Positions 5,580 through 6,113 of a stretch of 6,113 bases of DNA are shown piece by piece. The position numbers were made by a program, and so were the translations under genes. The notes below the pieces were generated by a model. The model saw only the letters and a list, made by a program, of their open reading frames with translations. It had not been told where the DNA came from and made no database searches. The stretch spans positions 1 through 6,113 of the forward strand of contig SLOW01000087.1 in the NCBI GenBank assembly GCA_007132315.1, written 5' to 3'. The number at the start of each line of letters is the position of its first letter. Position 1 is the first letter of the stretch. Source of the stretch: Opitutales bacterium (GTDB lineage Bacteria > Verrucomicrobiota > Verrucomicrobiia > Opitutales > T3Sed10-336).

Positions 5580-5785
5580 AAAAAGTATCTTCGGGTTTTC
5601 GGGTGCCACCGGGTTTATTGCGCGCGACACCTTCGCCGGCGTCGCAGCGACGAGTACACGTATCCAGCCACGGGCGGGGCGAGCCGGTGTTGCGGTTGGT
5701 TTGGCGCCGGTAAAAATCGGAATCGCCGCCGGCGAATTGTGTTGTTTGGATCAGGTCGGACGTGGGATGGGGCAATGGAGACATG

Positions 5786-6113
5786 ATGCGGGTACTGTTG
5801 GCATTCGATAAATTCAAGGACGCCTTGAGCGCGGGCGAGGTGTGTGCGGTTGCGACCGAAGCGTTGGCGTCCGTCGCGCCGGGGGTCGAGGTGGATGCGT
5901 TGCCGCTGACGGATGGGGGCGACGGGTTTGTGGAGATCCTGGTCGGTGCGGCGGGAGGCGAGTGCCGTACGGTTTCGGTGTGCGGGCCGCGCTTTTTGCC
6001 GGTGGCGACCGCTTACGGCCGGGTGCCTCTCTCGCACGTGCCGCCGGCGGTTCGGGAGGCGTGCGGGTTGCCGGACCGCGGGGTGCTGGCAGTGGTGGAA
6101 ATGGCCGGGGCCA
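5786..6113 (+). CDS. Glycerate kinase, N-terminal part (runs off the window)
   Basis: 109 codons are visible from ATG 5786. The start MRVLLAFDKFKDALSA matches the glycerate kinase (GlxK/GarK family) opening, where the D-KFK..LSA stretch lies at the substrate/nucleotide cleft. LPLTDGGDGFVEIL (39-52) corresponds to the conserved 'P.ADGGEGT' motif, and VVEMAGA (103-109) to the conserved 'IEMA.A' segment. The family phosphorylates D-glycerate with ATP, feeding glycolysis from glyoxylate or sugar-acid breakdown; whether the product is 2- or 3-phosphoglycerate cannot be told here. The 'FDKFKDALSA' and 'DGGDGF' variants are those I associate with Opitutales-like sequences. The Shine-Dalgarno GGAG (5777-5780) lies 5 bases before ATG 5786 and only 2 before the adjoining ATG 5783, so 5786 is preferred. 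The full protein should be about 370-400 residues, so roughly two thirds is missing. Confidence 0.9.
   Translation, partial: MRVLLAFDKFKDALSAGEVCAVATEALASVAPGVEVDALPLTDGGDGFVEILVGAAGGECRTVSVCGPRFLPVATAYGRVPLSHVPPAVREACGLPDRGVLAVVEMAGA

Larger units (their letters stand above)
5137..5782. other. Gene-free stretch of about 650 bases with eroded repeats
   Basis: No reading frame here shows a recognisable domain, a good ribosome binding site and sensible composition together; open frames on both strands overlap one another and look like chance. The stretch holds a small hairpin (5346-5362), three eroded short-repeat modules (5378-5579) and the upstream region of the glycerate kinase gene. No convincing terminator for the protease and no clear promoter for the kinase were found. 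Confidence 0.6.

Noticed and set aside
5269..5817. 182-codon minus-strand ORF in the gene-free stretch
   Set aside because: It runs across the eroded repeats and into the glycerate kinase start. Composition and sequence look like translated repeat DNA, with no ribosome binding site or domain.

Overview
The window looks like chromosomal DNA of a GC-rich Verrucomicrobiota bacterium, most likely near Opitutales (inference). The evidence is a PEP-CTERM sorting tail, a secreted protease ending in the 'SVTLTIDNPSAATFDVQRNSNLGTDDWETV...FWRLIR' type of C-terminal module common in that phylum, a glycerate kinase beginning 'MRVLLAFDKFKDALSA', and eroded 'accacgaagg/ctcacaaaggcgc' intergenic repeats. 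No rRNA, tRNA, CRISPR array or insertion sequence was seen.

Layout. (1) 1-868, minus strand: a single-domain CheY-like response regulator, followed downstream by two tiny membrane-protein genes, one of the lmo0937/DUF5670 type and one of the DUF3185 type (cut by the window edge). Together they look like a small envelope or stress operon. The regulator ends in a tail made of four perfectly phased 8-residue repeats (NGTN....), encoded by a 24-bp tandem repeat. (2) 1136-2686, plus strand: an NAD(P)-binding SDR-family protein fused to a C-terminal DUF2867 domain (YbjT-like). A short coding-like ORF (2683-2907) overlaps its stop by 4 bp and begins with a stretch resembling RecQ helicase motif Ia. 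(3) 2939-5136: two divergently oriented exported trypsin-like (S1) serine proteases. Both appear damaged, in different ways. The minus-strand gene is one continuous frame broken by a single TAA between the catalytic Asp and the catalytic Ser. The plus-strand gene has an intact His/Asp/Ser triad and a PEP-CTERM anchor, but its ribosome binding site and signal-peptide start lie in a different frame from the protease body. (4) 5137-5785: about 650 bases without a convincing gene, holding eroded short repeats and an imperfect inverted repeat. (5) 5786-end, plus strand: the N-terminal third or so of a glycerate kinase.

The genes do not form one pathway. The main points of interest are the neighbouring pair of lesioned secreted proteases, which may be pseudogenes, sequencing errors or recoding, and the response regulator with the periodic low-complexity tail. 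I found no clear evidence of a wholly new system.
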